Shown piece by piece: positions 11,045-24,483 of a DNA stretch of 64,000 bases (its first letter is position 1; every line of letters starts with the position of its first letter). The position numbers and the translations under genes are program-made. The notes beneath the pieces are model-generated. The model was not told where the DNA came from. It saw only the letters and a list, made by a program, of their open reading frames with translations, and searched no databases. The DNA is taken from positions 941,537-1,005,536 of the forward strand of contig SIJG01000046.1 in the NCBI GenBank assembly GCA_023374025.1, in the 5' to 3' direction. This stretch comes from Heterodera schachtii (taxonomy: Eukaryota; Nematoda; Chromadorea; Rhabditida; Heteroderidae).

Positions 11045-14000
11045 CATTACAAAGAAGGGATACATGAGATAATTCTCTGCACTTGCAAATTTTTTAGGTG
11101 GAATATTTGTCAATGAAAAAATTATTAAAATGTCTAACTCTTTTTTTACACGAAGCTCTGGTGAAGTCCGAAATAAGAGAAGGGATACATGAGATAATTC
11201 TCTGCACTTGCAAATTTTTTAGGTGGTATATTTGTCATGGAAAAAATTATGTCTAACTCTTTTTTTTACACGAAGCTCTGGTGAAGTCCGAAATAAGAGA
11301 AGGGATACATGAGATAATTCTCTGCACTTGCAAATTTTTTAGGTGGAATATTTGTCATGGAAAAAATTATTAAAATGTCTAACTCTTTTTTTACACGAAG
11401 CTCTGGTGAAGTCCGAAATAAGAGAAGGGATACATGAGATAATTCTCTGCACTTGCAAATTTTTTAGGTGGAATATTTGTCATGGAAAAAATTATAAAAA
11501 TGTCTAACTCTTTTTTTTACACGAAACTCTGGTGAAGTCCGAAATAAGAGAAGGGATACATGAGATAAAAAATGTCTAACTCTTTTTTTTACACGAAGCT
11601 CTGGTGAAGTCCGAAATAAGAGAAGGGATACATGAGATGATTCTCTGCACTTGCAAAATTTTTTAGGTGGAATATTTGTCATTGAAAAAATTATTAAAAT
11701 GTCTAACTCTTTTTTTTACACGAAGCTCTGGTGAAGTCCGAAATAAGAGAAGGGATACATGAGATAATTCTCTGCATTTGCAAATTTTTTAGGTTGAATA
11801 TTTGTCATGGAAAAAATTATTAAAAATGTCTAACTCTTTTTTTACACGAAGCTCTGGTGAAGTCCGAAATAAGAGAAAGGATACATGAGATAATTCTCTG
11901 CACTTGCAAATTTTTTAGGTGAAATATTTGTAATGGAAAAAATTATTAAAATGTCTAACTCTTTTTTTTACACGAAGCTCTGGTGAAGTCCGAAATAAGA
12001 GAAGGGATACATGAGATAATTCTCTGCAGTTGCAAATTTTTTAAGTGGAATATTTGTCATGGAAAAAATTATTAAAATGTCTAATTCTTTTTTTTACACG
12101 AAGCTCTGGTGAAGTCCGAAATAAGAGAAGGGATACATGAGATGATTCTCTGCACTTGCAAAATTTTTTAGGTGGAATATTTGTCATTGAAAAAATTATT
12201 AAAATGTCTAACTCTTTTTTTTACACGAAGCTCTGGTGAAGTCCGAAATAAGAGAAGGGATACATGAGATGATTCTCTGCACTTGCAAATTTTTTAGGTG
12301 GAATATTTGTCATTGAAAAAATTATTAAAATGTCTAATTCTTTTTTTTACATGAAGCTCTGGTGAAGTCCGAAATAAGAGAAGGGATACATGAGATGATT
12401 CTCTGCACTTGCAAAATTTTTTAGGTGGAATATTTGTCATTGAAAAAATTATTAAAATGTCTAACTCTTTTTTTTACACGAAGCTCGGGTGAAGTCCGAA
12501 ATAAGAGAAGAGATACATGAGATGATTCTCTGCACTTGCAAAATTTTTTAGGTGGAATATTTGTCATTGAAAAAATTATTAAAATGTCTAACTCTTTTTT
12601 TTACACGAAGCTCTGGTGAAGTCCGAAATAAGAGAAGGGATACATGAGATAATTCTCTGCATTTGCAAATTTTTTAGGTGGAATATTTGTCATGGAAAAA
12701 ATTATGTCTAACTCTTTTTTTTACACGAAGCTCTGGTGAAGTCCGAAATAAGAGAAGGGATACATGAGATAATTCTCTGCACTTGCAAATTTTTTAGGTG
12801 GAATATTTGTCATGGAAAAAATTATTAAAATGTCTAACTCTTTTTTTTACACGAAGCTCTGGTGAAGTCCGAAATAAGAGAAGGGATACATGAGATGATT
12901 CTCTGCACTTGCAAAATTTTTTAGGTGGAATATTTGTCATTGAAAAAATTATTAAAATGTCTAACTCTTTTTTTTACACGAAGCTCTGGTGAAGTCCGAA
13001 ATAAGAGAAGGGATACATGAGATGATTCTCTGCACTTGCAAAATTTTTTAGGTGGAATATTTGTCATTGAAAAAATTATTAAAATGTCTAACTCTTTTTT
13101 TTACACGAAGCTCTGGTGAAGTCCGAAATAAGAGAAGGGATACATGAGATAATTCTCTGCATTTGCAAATTTTTTAGGTGGAATATTTGTCATGGAAAAA
13201 ATTATTAAAATGTCTAACTCTTTTTTTTACACGAAGCTCTGGTGAAGTCTTAAATAAGAGAAGGGATACATGAGATAATTCTCTGCACTTGCAAATTTTT
13301 TAGGTGGAATATTTGTCAATGAAAAAATTATTAAAATGTCTAATTCTTTTTTTTACATGAAGCTCTGGTGAAGTCCGAAATAAGAAAAGGGATACATGAG
13401 ATAATTCTCTGCACTTGCAAAATTTTTTAGGTGGAATATTTGTCATGGAAAAAATTATTAAAATGTCTAACTCTTTTTTTTACACGAAGCTCTGGTGAAG
13501 TCCGAAATAAGAGAAGGGATACATGAGATGATTCTCTGCACTTGCAAAATTTTTTAGGTGGAATATTTGTCATTGAAAAAATTATTAAAATGTCTAACTC
13601 TTTTTTTTACACGAAGCTCTGGTGAAGTCCGAAATAAGAGAAGGGATACATGAGATAATTCTCTGCATTTGCAAATTTTTTAGGTGGAATATTTGTCATG
13701 GAAAAAATTATGTCTAACTCTTTTTTTTACACGAAGCTCTGGTGAAGTCCGAAATAAGAGAAGGGATACATGAGATAATTCTCTGCACTTGCAAATTTTT
13801 TAGGTGGAATATTTGTCATGGAAAAAATTATTTAAATGTCTAACTCTTTTTTTTACACGAAGCTCTGGTGAAGTCCGAAATAAGAGAAGGGATACATGAG
13901 ATGATTCTCTGCACTTGCAAAATTTTTTAGGTGGAATATTTGTCATTGAAAAAATTATTAAAATGTCTAACTCTTTTTTTTACACGAAGCTCTGGTGAAG

Positions 14001-17000
14001 TCCGAAATAAAAGAAGGGATACATGAGATGATTCTCTGCACTTGCAAAATTTTTTAGGTGGAATATTTGTCATTGAAAAAATTATTAAAATGTCTAACTC
14101 TTTTTTTTACACGAAGCTCTGGTGAAGTCCGAAATAAGAGAAGGGATACATGAGATAATTCTCTGCATTTGCAAATTTTTTAGGTGGAATATTTGTCATG
14201 GAAAAAATTATTAAAATGTCTAACTCTTTTTTTTTACACGAAGCTTTGGTGAAGTCTTAAATAAGAGAAGGGATACATGAGATAATTCTCTGCACTTGCA
14301 AATTTTTTAGGTGGAATATTTGTCAATGAAAAAATTATTAAAATGTCTAATTCTTTTTTTTTACATGAAGCTCTGGTGAAGTCCGAAATAAGAGAAGGGA
14401 TACATGAGATGATTCTCTGCACTTGCAAAATTTTTTAGGTGGAATATTTGTCATTGAAAAAATTATTAAAATGTCTAACTCTTTTTTTTACACGAAGCTC
14501 TGGTGAAGTCCGAAATAAGAGAAGGGATACATGAGATGATTCTCTGCACTTGCAAAATTTTTTAGGTGGAATATTTGTCATTGAAAAAATTATTAAAATG
14601 TCTAACTCTTTTTTTACACGAAGCTCTGGTGAAGTCCGAAATAAGAGAAGGGATACATGAGATAATTCTCTGCATTTGCAAATTTTTTAGGTGGAATATT
14701 TGTCATGGAAAAAATTTAATGTCTAACTCTTTTTTTTACACGAAGCTCTGGTGAAGTCCGAAATAAGAGAAGGGATACATGAGATAATTCTCTGCACTTG
14801 CAAATTTTTTAGGTGGAATATTTGTCATGGAAAAAATTATTAAAATGTCTAACTCTTTTTTTTACACGAAGCTCTGGTGAAGTCCGAAATAAGAGAAGGG
14901 ATACATGAGATGATTCTCTGCACTTGCAAATTTTTTAGGTGGAATATTTGTCATTGAAAAAATTATTAAAATGTCTAACTCTTTTTTTTACACGAAGCTC
15001 TGGTGAAGTCCGAAATAAAAGAAGGGATACATGAGATGATTCTCTGCACTTGCAAATTTTTTAGGTGGAATATTTGTCATTGAAAAAATTATTAAAATGT
15101 CTAACTCTTTTTTTTACACGAAGCTCTGGTGAAGTCCGAAATAAGAGAAGGGATACATGAGATAATTCTCTGCATTTGCAAATTTTTTAGGTTGAATATT
15201 TGTCATTGAAAAAATTATTAAAATAGTCTAACTCTTTTTTTTACACGAAGCTCTGGTGAAGTCCGAAATAAGAGAAGGGATACATGAGATAATTCTCTGC
15301 ACTTGCAAATTTTTTAGGTGGAATATTTGTCATTGAAAAAATTATTAAAATGTCTAACTCTTTTTTTTACACGAAGCTCTGGTGAAGTCCGAAATAAGAG
15401 AAGGGATACATGAGATAATTCTCTGCACTTGCAAATTTTTTAGGTGGAATATTTGTCATGGAAAAAATTATTAAAATATCTAACTCTTTTTTTACACGAA
15501 GCTCTGGTGAAGTCCGAAATAAGAGAAGGGATACATGAGATAATTCTCTGCACTTGCAAATTTTTTAGGTGGAATATTTGTCATTGAAAAAATTATTAAA
15601 ATGTCTAACTCTTTTTTTTACACGAAGCTCTGGTGAAGTCCGAAATAAGAGAAGGGATACATGAGATAATTCTCTGCACTTGCAAATTTTTTAGGTGGAA
15701 TATTTGTCCTGGAAAAAATTATTAAAATGTCTAACTCTTTTTTTTACACGAAGCTCTGGTGAAGTCCGAAATAAGAGAAGGGATACAACAGATAATTCTC
15801 TGCACTTGCAAATTTTTTAGGTGGAATATTTGTCATGGAAAAAATTATTAAAATGTCTAACTCTTTTTTTACACGAAGCTCTGGTGAAGTCCGAAATAAG
15901 AGAAGGGATACATGAGATAATTCTCTGCACTTGCAAATTTTTTAGGTGGAATATTTGTCATTGAAAAAATTATTAAAATGTCTAACTCTTTTTTTTACAC
16001 GAAGCTCTGGTGAAGTCCGAAATAAGAGAAGGGATACATGAGATAATTCTCTGCACTTGCAAATTTTTTAGGTGGAATATTTGTCATGGAAAAAATTATT
16101 AAAATGTCTAACTCTTTTTTTTACACGAAGCTCTGGTGAAGTCCGAAATAAGAGAAGGGATACATGAGATAATTCTCTGCACTTGCAAATTTTTTAGGTG
16201 GAATATTTGTCATGGAAAAAATTATTAAAATGTCTAACTCTTTTTTTTACACGAAGCTCTGGTGAAGTCCGAAATAAGAGAAGGGATACATGAGATAATT
16301 CTCTGCACTTGCAAATTTTTTAGGTGGAATATTTGTCGTGGAAAAAATTATTAAAATGTCTAACTCTTTTTTTTACACGAAGCTCTGGTGAAGTCCGAAA
16401 TAAGAGAAAGGATACATGAGATAATTCTCTGCACTTGCAAATTTTTTAGGTGGAATATTTGTCATGGAAAAAATTATTAAAATGTCTAACTCTTTTTTTT
16501 ACACGAAGCTCTGGTGAAGTCCGAAATAAGAGAAGGGATACATGAGATAATTCTCTGCACTTGCAAATTTTTTAGGTGGAATATTTGTCATGGAAAAAAT
16601 TATTAAAATGTCTAACTCTTTTTTTTACACGAAGCTCTGGTGAAGTCCGAAATAAGAGAAGGGATACATGAGATAATTCTCTGCACTTGCAAATTTTTTA
16701 GGTGGAATATTTGTCATGGAAAAATTATTAAAATGTCTAACTCTTTTTTTTACACGAAGCTCTGGTGAAGTCCGAAATAAGAGAAGGGATACATGAGATA
16801 ATTCTCTGCACTTGCAAATTTTTTAGGTGGAATATTTGTCATGGAAAAAATTATTAAAATGTCTAACTCTTTTTTTACACGAAGCTCTGGTGAAGTCCGA
16901 AATAAGAGAAGGGATACATGAGATAATTCTCTGCACTTGCAAATTTTTTAGGTGGAATATTTGTCATGGAAAAAATTATTAAAATGTCTAACTCTTTTTT

Positions 17001-17757
17001 TTACACGAAGCTCTGGTGAAGTCCGAAATAAGAGAAGGGATACATGAGATAATTCTCTGCACTTGCAAATTTTTTAGGTGGAATATTTGTCATGGAAAAA
17101 ATTATTAAAATGTCTAACTCTTTTTTTTACACGAAGCTCTGGTGAAGTCCGAAATAAGAGAAGGGATACATGAGATAATTCTCTGCACTTGCAAATTTTT
17201 TAGGTGGAATATTTGTCATGGAAAAAATTATTAAAATGTCTAACTCTTTTTTTTACACGAAGCTCTGGTGAAGTCCGAAATAAGAGAAGGGATACATGAG
17301 ATAATTCTCTGCACTTGCAAATTTTTTAGGTGGAATATTTGTCATGGAAAAAATTATTAAAATGTCTAACTCTTTTTTTTACACGAAGCTCTGGTGAAGT
17401 CCGAAATAAGAGAAGGGATACATGAGATAATTCTCTGCACTTGCAAATTTTTTAGGTGGAATATTTGTCATGGAAAAAATTATTAAAATGTCTAACTCTT
17501 TTTTTACACGAAGCTCTGGTGAAGTCCGAAATAAGAGAAGGGATACATGAGATAATTCTCTGCACTTGCAAATTTTTTAGGTGGAATATTTGTCATGGAA
17601 AAAATTATTAAAATGTCTAACGCTTTTTATTACACGAAGCTCTGGTGAAGTCCGAAATAAAAGAAGGGATACATGAGATAATTCTCTGCACTTGCAAATT
17701 TTTTAGGTGGAATATTAGTCATGGAAAAAATTATTAAAATGTCTAACTCTTTTTTTT
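11045..17757 (-). repeat. 125-bp satellite array, - orientation
   Basis: About 54 monomers in the reverse orientation of the first two blocks (GGGATACATGAG landmarks 125-126 bp apart at 16031 and 16157). The first bases (CATTACAAAGAAGGG) are the reverse complement of the satellite/insertion boundary at 8166-8185. The irregular junction of 7286 reappears inverted near 11566. From 11.0 to about 14.9 kb several variant monomers alternate (GATGATTCTC and GATAATTCTC types, extra A before the T run, short form). From about 15.2 kb to 17.7 kb monomers are far more uniform. The array ends abruptly after the T run of the last monomer. Confidence 0.97.
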
Positions 17758-18000
17758 TACATATTGTAAAAAAATTAACACAGGAAAAGCTCACTTATAA
17801 CAAAAATACTTAATTTTGAAGTGCTCAAAAAATAATAAAATTATTTGACCTCTTTCAATTTCCGCTTAAAATTTAAAATTGGGAAAAAATAATTTATTTG
17901 CCATTCAATAATAAAATTTTCAATCTATAAAATGCTTTTTAAATGAAAATTTTCGATTAAGTTTAAAATTTTTTATGAATTTTTATCCTACATACGATTG
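17758..18000. other. AT-rich spacer after the satellite
   Basis: Unique AT-rich sequence between the end of the satellite array and the CATATG-rich segment. I see no gene, hairpin or recognisable repeat. Confidence 0.6.
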
Positions 18001-18345
18001 GGCATGTCTCCGCTTCGGAGCGGATACACCCGCATATGATTTGCACAAGGGAAGGGGTGTCATATGTGACGGCATCATACGTAGAAAAGGGAGTTAATTG
18101 AAACGCGCATATGATAAATCATAGGAAAAGTCGTACGCCGCGTATGACGGCGTCGCAGATACGATATCATATCGGCGATATGATACCATGACACAATTGA
18201 AACTCGCCTATGACACTCTGACACGTCATATCATATGCTGCATATGATTTTTGAGGTGATTTAATTGAAACAGAAATTTTGCGTATGATATGACACCGTG
18301 TCATAGAGTCATATCGCAGATATGACCCGAATTGAAATAGGCCCC
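18001..18345. repeat. CATATGA-rich palindromic repeat segment
   Basis: A GC-richer island full of short self-complementary words built on CATATG and TCATATCATATG. The phrase AATTGAAA recurs about every 75-110 bp (near 18096, 18195, 18262 and 18330), each copy near a CGYATATGA-type word, as in a degenerate tandem unit. It starts with a small hairpin (TCCGC-TTCGGA-GCGGA) and ends in GAATTGAAATAGGCCCC. Likely a non-autonomous transposon or minisatellite; the class is unknown. Confidence 0.5.
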
Positions 18346-18475
18346 AGGTGAATGTCTAAAGGAATAATATTATTAATAAAAGCATTTGAATGGTGGGCAA
18401 TTATAAAAATTTGGAGGAAAGGAAAATTTTTTTTTAATTAAATTAAGATTTATTTTAAAAATGAAGGCATTTATT

Positions 18476-18554
18476 GCTTCTGTGGCTTGGTGGTTAATCT
18501 CTTGGATTCAATTCGTTATTTGCTCATTTGTCAGGTTCAATTCCTTCGCATAGC
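18476..18554 (+). pseudogene. tRNA-like relic (Ser/Leu-type) or SINE head
   Basis: The stretch carries a pol III A-box-like TGGCTTGGTGGTTAA and, 43 bp later, a B-box-like GGTTCAATTCC, with a T8 run just downstream (18561-18568) as a pol III terminator would be. Length and D-arm wording resemble long-arm serine or leucine tRNAs. The acceptor stem pairs only at its outer three positions, the anticodon stem does not close, and only three pairs of the T stem hold, so a working tRNA is unlikely. A decayed tRNA or tRNA-derived SINE head fits best. Confidence 0.4.
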
Positions 18555-18773
18555 ACTTCTTTTTTTTAGCATTTATTTTAAATTTTTGTTGGAAATTGCC
18601 ATTTTATTATTAAGTAAATAAAGCTTAAAAGTTTATTAATTAAAAAAAAAATTATTTTTGTTTTTATAGAATTTTAAAAGAAATTTCTTAATTTTTTACT
18701 ATTCCCATAAGAAATTTTGAAAATTTGGACATTTTTGGTAGAAATTCTGTAAATATATTGGCTAAAATAACAA

Positions 18774-18905
18774 AATTTGGTCATTTTTTTAATAAAATCT
18801 GTTAACAAATCAGAAGTAATTTTCAAAAATTTTCCCGGCAATGCCTATCGGCACCCCGGACCCCCTGTCCTTGAAAAGTTTTTTTTGGAAAAATCGAACC
18901 GCAAA
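18774..18905 (+). repeat. Dispersed repeat, related to 32041-32177
   Basis: Shares the ordered blocks AATCTGTTAACAAAT, TTTTCAAAAATTTTCCCGGC, a CTA(T/C)CGGCACC stretch and AAGTTTTTTTTG with 32041-32177 in the same orientation, with scattered substitutions. It is a diverged interspersed repeat in a locally GC-richer patch. No coding sequence is recognised; the 65-residue open frame that crosses it is not conserved in the other copy. Confidence 0.7.
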
Positions 18906-20159
18906 AATTTTAATAGCAATAAAAAATTGGACAAGAAATATTTAGCATTTATTACAGAAAAAAATTTCTGTTAAAGAATAATTTTGAAGGAAATAAAAAT
19001 TTATAATCATAGACAGTGTCTTACTCCATGAGAATAAAAAGAAAAGAAGTCTCTAAGTAAAATTCAACAAATGAAAAATGCAATATTTGTAAATAAAAAT
19101 AATAATTTACTTTATAAATTTGAATTTGTTTTTTTTTTATTAAATATACTTGAAAAATTCATTTTGTTATTTTGGCTACATCTTTTGGTTCTCACTTTTA
19201 TTTACTTTCTATTAATCTAAATAAAGAATATGGTTAAAAACTTTAAAAAAGTAAAGGTCAGCAAACAAATCATTTATTATTTTGAAATTTTATTAATATT
19301 TTTCAACTTATTTGTATAGAGTTAAATTAAGAGAAAAATATTTTATATTAACATTTATTTTCTAATAATATAAAAATTAGAAATTTATTTTTATTAGTAT
19401 TTAAAAAAAATGATATTTTGTTTCTTTGTAAGTTTAGACCAAAAAATGATATAAATATTTTTTAAATAAATAGAAAAATATTCAAAATATCTATCATTTT
19501 ATTATTTATTTAATATAAATTAAATAATTTTACAATAATTTTTTATTATTATTCCCTTGTTGTCTGAAAGAGCTCCTTTTCTACTTGTTGTTTGGACCTT
19601 TTAAATTTAATTTTTATTTTCTTTAGTTCTTTTTCAAAATTATAGAAATTATTTTTGATTATTATGCATAATTTATTTATTTTGTTTTATTTTATGAAAA
19701 TTAAATTTATAAAGATTCTTTTGTCTTAATCTCTTGTTGAAGGCTGATTAATGTTCCGAGTCATCAGTTGCTGTATAATATCTTGAAATTACAATTAAGA
19801 CAATTTTTGAATGCAAATTGTTTTTTACTTTAATTTTTAATTAACGCTTAATAATTAATTTATGTATGATGTTATAATTGTATTTTTATTGTTTTTGTTG
19901 TTTTCGGTTAGTATATAGGTTTATTTTTGGTGTAAAATGCAGATAATAAAACCAGTTATCCAATAAACATAAAAGCTATTTTACAAACCTGAATAAATAT
20001 AATCAAAAAAACATTTAACATAATATCTTGTAAAAACTCACTTTGTTGTCTCTTCATCTTATTTTAACATTAAAAAAATAACTGATTTTTTATATTCGTC
20101 TTTAAATAATTATATATTGATTAAGGTTGATTATTTAAATTTTACTGATCATAATAAGA
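18906..20159. other. AT-rich intergenic sequence
   Basis: Very AT-rich, with frequent stops in all frames, homopolymer runs and no conserved-looking open frame. No RNA gene or repeat with a partner in the window was seen. Confidence 0.6.
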
Positions 20160-20470
20160 TAATGTTTTTATGGAAATGAATTAAAAAAAGCGAAACTTAA
20201 TTATTAAATATAAAAGTTAGAAAAATGAATTAAATCATTAACAGCATGCAATTTAATTCTAGAGCTTTTAATAGGAAAATTTATAAAGAAAATTTTAAAT
20301 ATAATATACAATTTTATAAATGGACATAATGAATTGGAATAATTTAATTAATTCTATTTATTATTTAAAATAAATGTAAGCAATAAAATAGGAGATATAA
20401 ATAAATTAACAAAATAGAAAATAGAATTAATTTTTCTGTCGGGTTTATTTAAGTTTTAATGCTTTATTCA
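20160..20470 (+). repeat. Diverged copy of the composite element core
   Basis: Matches the core of the 3.1-kb insertions (about 5228-5640 and 10037-10445) in the same orientation. Shared blocks include AAAAAAAGCGAAA, TTAACAGCATG(T/C)AATTTAAT, AAATATAATATACAATT and AAATAAATGTAAGCAATAAA, with small indels. The flanking inverted arms are absent, so this is a core fragment or an older relative. It shows the core is an interspersed repeat and not unique DNA trapped between arms. Confidence 0.75.
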
Positions 20471-23400
20471 TATTTCATAACAAAGTTTATAATTTTAATA
20501 TTTATTTGTTAATGTGGATTTGTGTAAAAGTTAACTTTTTTTTTTACTTTGATTATTTCACCCAATTTAAATAATTATTATATTATAAAATAAATCCACC
20601 GGAAAAATAATCAAATATCAATAAAATTAACCATTGACCCATATGGATTTAATTAACTAAAAATTAGGATCTATATTATAGATTGAAACGGTTAAATATA
20701 ACTATATCATTTATATCTTTGACTATTTTATATTTAAATTTTAAAATAGCTATTTTAATTTTCAATTTACTATTAATGTTTACAAGAATTAAAGTAGATG
20801 TTTTTAAAAAAAATTTGTAAAGAGATTTATTAGTAATTAGAAGATTGGACATGTCGATCTTAATTATAATTTTCTTGAGAAAATCGAAATACCCAGTTAA
20901 AATAAGATTTAAATTTTCATTTTTTTTAATATATTGACTTAAAAATAATTTTATAGAAATTTATATTTAAATCATAGAAAATAAATTTTTAATATTCTTA
21001 ATTAAGAATTCATTCATACTAAATATAACTTTTATTAATTTTATAATATTCGTTCATTCTCGAAAATTTGTAAATTTATTTTTATTTAAGATCACTTTTA
21101 ATTTAGTTATCTTTTGTTTTAAATAAATATTTTACTCAAAATAAATATGATTATCACATGCTTCGTGCAATGATTCAGCAATGGCTCAACAACTTAATCC
21201 ATATTAAAGATAAATAATATTTTGAATAAATATTAATTTTAAAAATAAAATTTTTTTAATTTGTTATTATATAGAACAATTTTTTTTGCTTGTTTCTTTA
21301 CTTTTTAATTATAAAATCTTACTCATCTTTTAAAAAACTTTATACCCCTGGTATTGTTTTTATAATAAAATTATATTATTGTTTTTTCCTTATTTTCATA
21401 CAAATTTTTTTAGTAAATTAATTTTTTTAGCCTTTAATTCATATTTACATATTAAATAATCCATCTTATTATTCAAAAAATAATCGTTTACTAATTGATT
21501 TATTTGCCTTAAGTATTGCAATTTTATTTTTTTATTTCTTTTTGTAAATATTTCTTTGTTTGGGATCCAGAACAGATGTACATTATTTTTCTATTTTTTG
21601 GTTATCCATGTGATTTGAAAGTTTATTTTAATAATTTTTAAATCTAATTTATTTATTTTAATCTATTTTTCTCATTATGCTAAAAAAAATTCTAGTTTTT
21701 CTTAGAATTTAATCAGTTATTTATTTTATTCTTTAATAGTATAAATTTATCCTGTGAATATTTTGAAATATTTTTTTGAGAGAGGATATAAAATATATAT
21801 AAGAATAAAGAATAAAACATCTTTTCATCAGAGTTGTCAGTAATTAAAGTTTTTTGGATTTTTATATACTATTAAATTAATCTTTCAGACTTCACTAAAA
21901 TTTAATATTCATGTTTTTTTATAAATTTCATATTAAAAAATTATTTCTTTTGTTTTTTACGTCAAATTTTGTATATTTTCGTGGAGCTAACTTAAATGTA
22001 AAATCGCTTTCTCAAATAATATTAAAATGAATGTTATAAACGAAAAAAATAATAAAAAAATTCTTTTAACATTTAATAAAATTATTATTATTATACTGTA
22101 ATATTTTTATGTAGAAAAAACTTGTACAAATTAAAAAGAACGATTTATATAAAAGTTTTATATGTATTAAGATGAAATATTTTTGATTAATGGTAAAAAA
22201 GATTTATTTTGATAGTTTATTAAAATTATTTTACATAAATATAAATCAATCTATTTAAAAATAAATTGTAAAACAAAGTGAACAAAGAAACACACAATTA
22301 TTTTACAACATAGCTAATGACTGCGATTAGTCATATACCAATGATGTAAAAAATCATACAATAAACTGTTGTTAAATAGAGTCATAAAAATAAAAACTTT
22401 TATAAATGTCAAAAAGACGAAAACCTCGACGAAGTTAGAAAGCAGAATTGTAAACAAGTGAATTTAAATAATCTATAATTCTACAAAAAATAATGATTAG
22501 AAATTAAATATAATTATTAATTTATAATATGGGACTATCAATCCTAAAAGAGTTTCATAATTTGTAAAATATAAGGGACAATATATCATTAAAAAAAGAA
22601 ATTAAATAAACAACATAAAATAAAATTCAGAAATTATAATTTTAAAATTATCATTTTGAATATATAAATTTGTGGATGATTTTCGGTATAATTTTAGCCG
22701 AAGAAACATGTCTGTATATATGTAATGAGAAAAGTGATAAAAACTTTTATTTAAATTTTTTTTATATATATTTTGAATCATCAAAACAACATTCAATTAT
22801 GCAAATTAAAATACAAAAAATCAATTATTATTCTGAGCAAATTTATTATTTAACAATCTTTTTTTGTTTTAAATAACATTTAAATTATTTTTTAATCGCT
22901 AATTAAAAATGATGATTAAGAGTTTTTAATTGTTTTTAAATGTATCGTTATTTTTTATAGTTTCTCTTCAAATTTACCTTTATTTTAAAAGAAAAGTGTA
23001 ATTTGTTTTGCATGGATTTTATAATTCAATATTTTTTTTATTATATAAATAAATTATAATATTTATGAATGAAAATATGTAACAAAATTATAAAATGACA
23101 TAATATTTAAAAATATAAAATATTAAATGACATAATATTTATAAATAGAATTAATAAAAATTTAATTTTTCAAATGATAAACAAAGCTTAATAACCTAAC
23201 CATAATTAATCACTTATAAACAAAAAAATATTTGATTTAAATTTTTATACTTAAATAAAGATTTTATAACAAAATGTATAAATGATGATATAATTAAAAC
23301 ATTACTTTATTCAGTTTATTTGACTGATTTCTATTTTACTTATTTTCTTAAATATTATTAATATATTCAAATTTTTTATTAAAAAATTTCATATTTATTA

Positions 23401-23611
23401 TCCTTCGTGAAGCTACTACACTTTAAGTAAATTCAATTAATTAAATATTTATATTCGAAAAATAATATTATATAGCAACTTTCTTAAATACCAAAATGAT
23501 ATATATCTATGTTGATTAATTATTAATGAATTTGTCTTCAAATAATTACCCATAACTTTGCTTAAAACAAGTAACTTTTTAATTATTGGTACCAGGGATA
23601 GGCCAAATTGA
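20471..23611. other. AT-rich intergenic sequence
   Basis: AT-rich throughout. Short open frames, such as those at 22602-22796 (-) and 22670-22876 (+), overlap each other, consist of A/T-rich codons and show no domain. A 15-bp direct repeat (ATGACATAATATTTA) is visible twice around 23094-23142. Nothing supports a gene. Confidence 0.55.
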
Positions 23612-23745
23612 AAAATAAAAAGCGAAATGCGAAAAGCGAAATATGCAAATTTAAATATATCTCATAAATATTTTTAAACTATGATTCATATTTTATAGTA
23701 TGATAATAAAAAATCATTTTCAGTAATATTAAATAATTACAAAGA
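23612..23745 (+). repeat. Repeat X, copy 1 (GCGAAATGCGAAAAGCGAAAT)
   Basis: Begins AAAATAAAAAGCGAAATGCG and is almost identical to 25068-25201 over about 134 bp in the same orientation. It stops exactly where the outer inverted-repeat arm (23746) begins, so the two look like adjoining modules of one element. Confidence 0.8.
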
Positions 23746-24483
23746 TTGTTCTTGTTTTAATTTATTGGTTTTCTTATTTTTATCATTTCAATATGGTGAA
23801 TTTACTTAACTGTAAAAAATGTAAAAACATAATATATATATGCTATTTTTTAAGTTTTTTTTTTAAATATTAAAGTTAAACTTTAAATATGAAAAAAATG
23901 TATATTATTAATAATTTAAATACTTTAATCACTTTGCAAATAGTTTCGTTTTTTTCTTTGGCATATTCTTTAATGTTGAAATTTACGTAAATTCATTTGA
24001 AATTTTTAGTTAGTAAAGAAGAAGGATCGATGTTATTTGACAAAAATTAAAAATTATTTGTTCTAAAAATTTAAACCAAGAGCCTGTCTTTTCATTATAT
24101 TATAATTTCGTTATGATTTTTGTCATACAAACTTAAAAAATGAAAATATTTAGAATCTTTAAACAAGAATAATACGATGAATAAAAATTTTTAAATTAAA
24201 TTTTTTTATAATTTATATTTTCTCAATATGACATTTCTTAAATTTAGTTATACACATTTATTTAAAATGTTAATATTATTTGGGTTTTTAAATATTCACA
24301 TTCTCATTACCATCCTGTTCAAATTTAAATTTATTTCTATTTTATTCAAATATATTAATAAAAAAATTATTTATTAATTATCATAATGTGCAGTTTAACT
24401 TCATAAAAATGTAATTATTTTACTTTTCATCATTTTTTTTTTATTTTTATATATTATGATACATTAAATTATAAAAACTTGAT

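Noticed and set aside
1..17757. CRISPR-like array
   Set aside because: The whole 125-bp unit is conserved with no unique spacers, in a genome with introns and transposons; this is a satellite.
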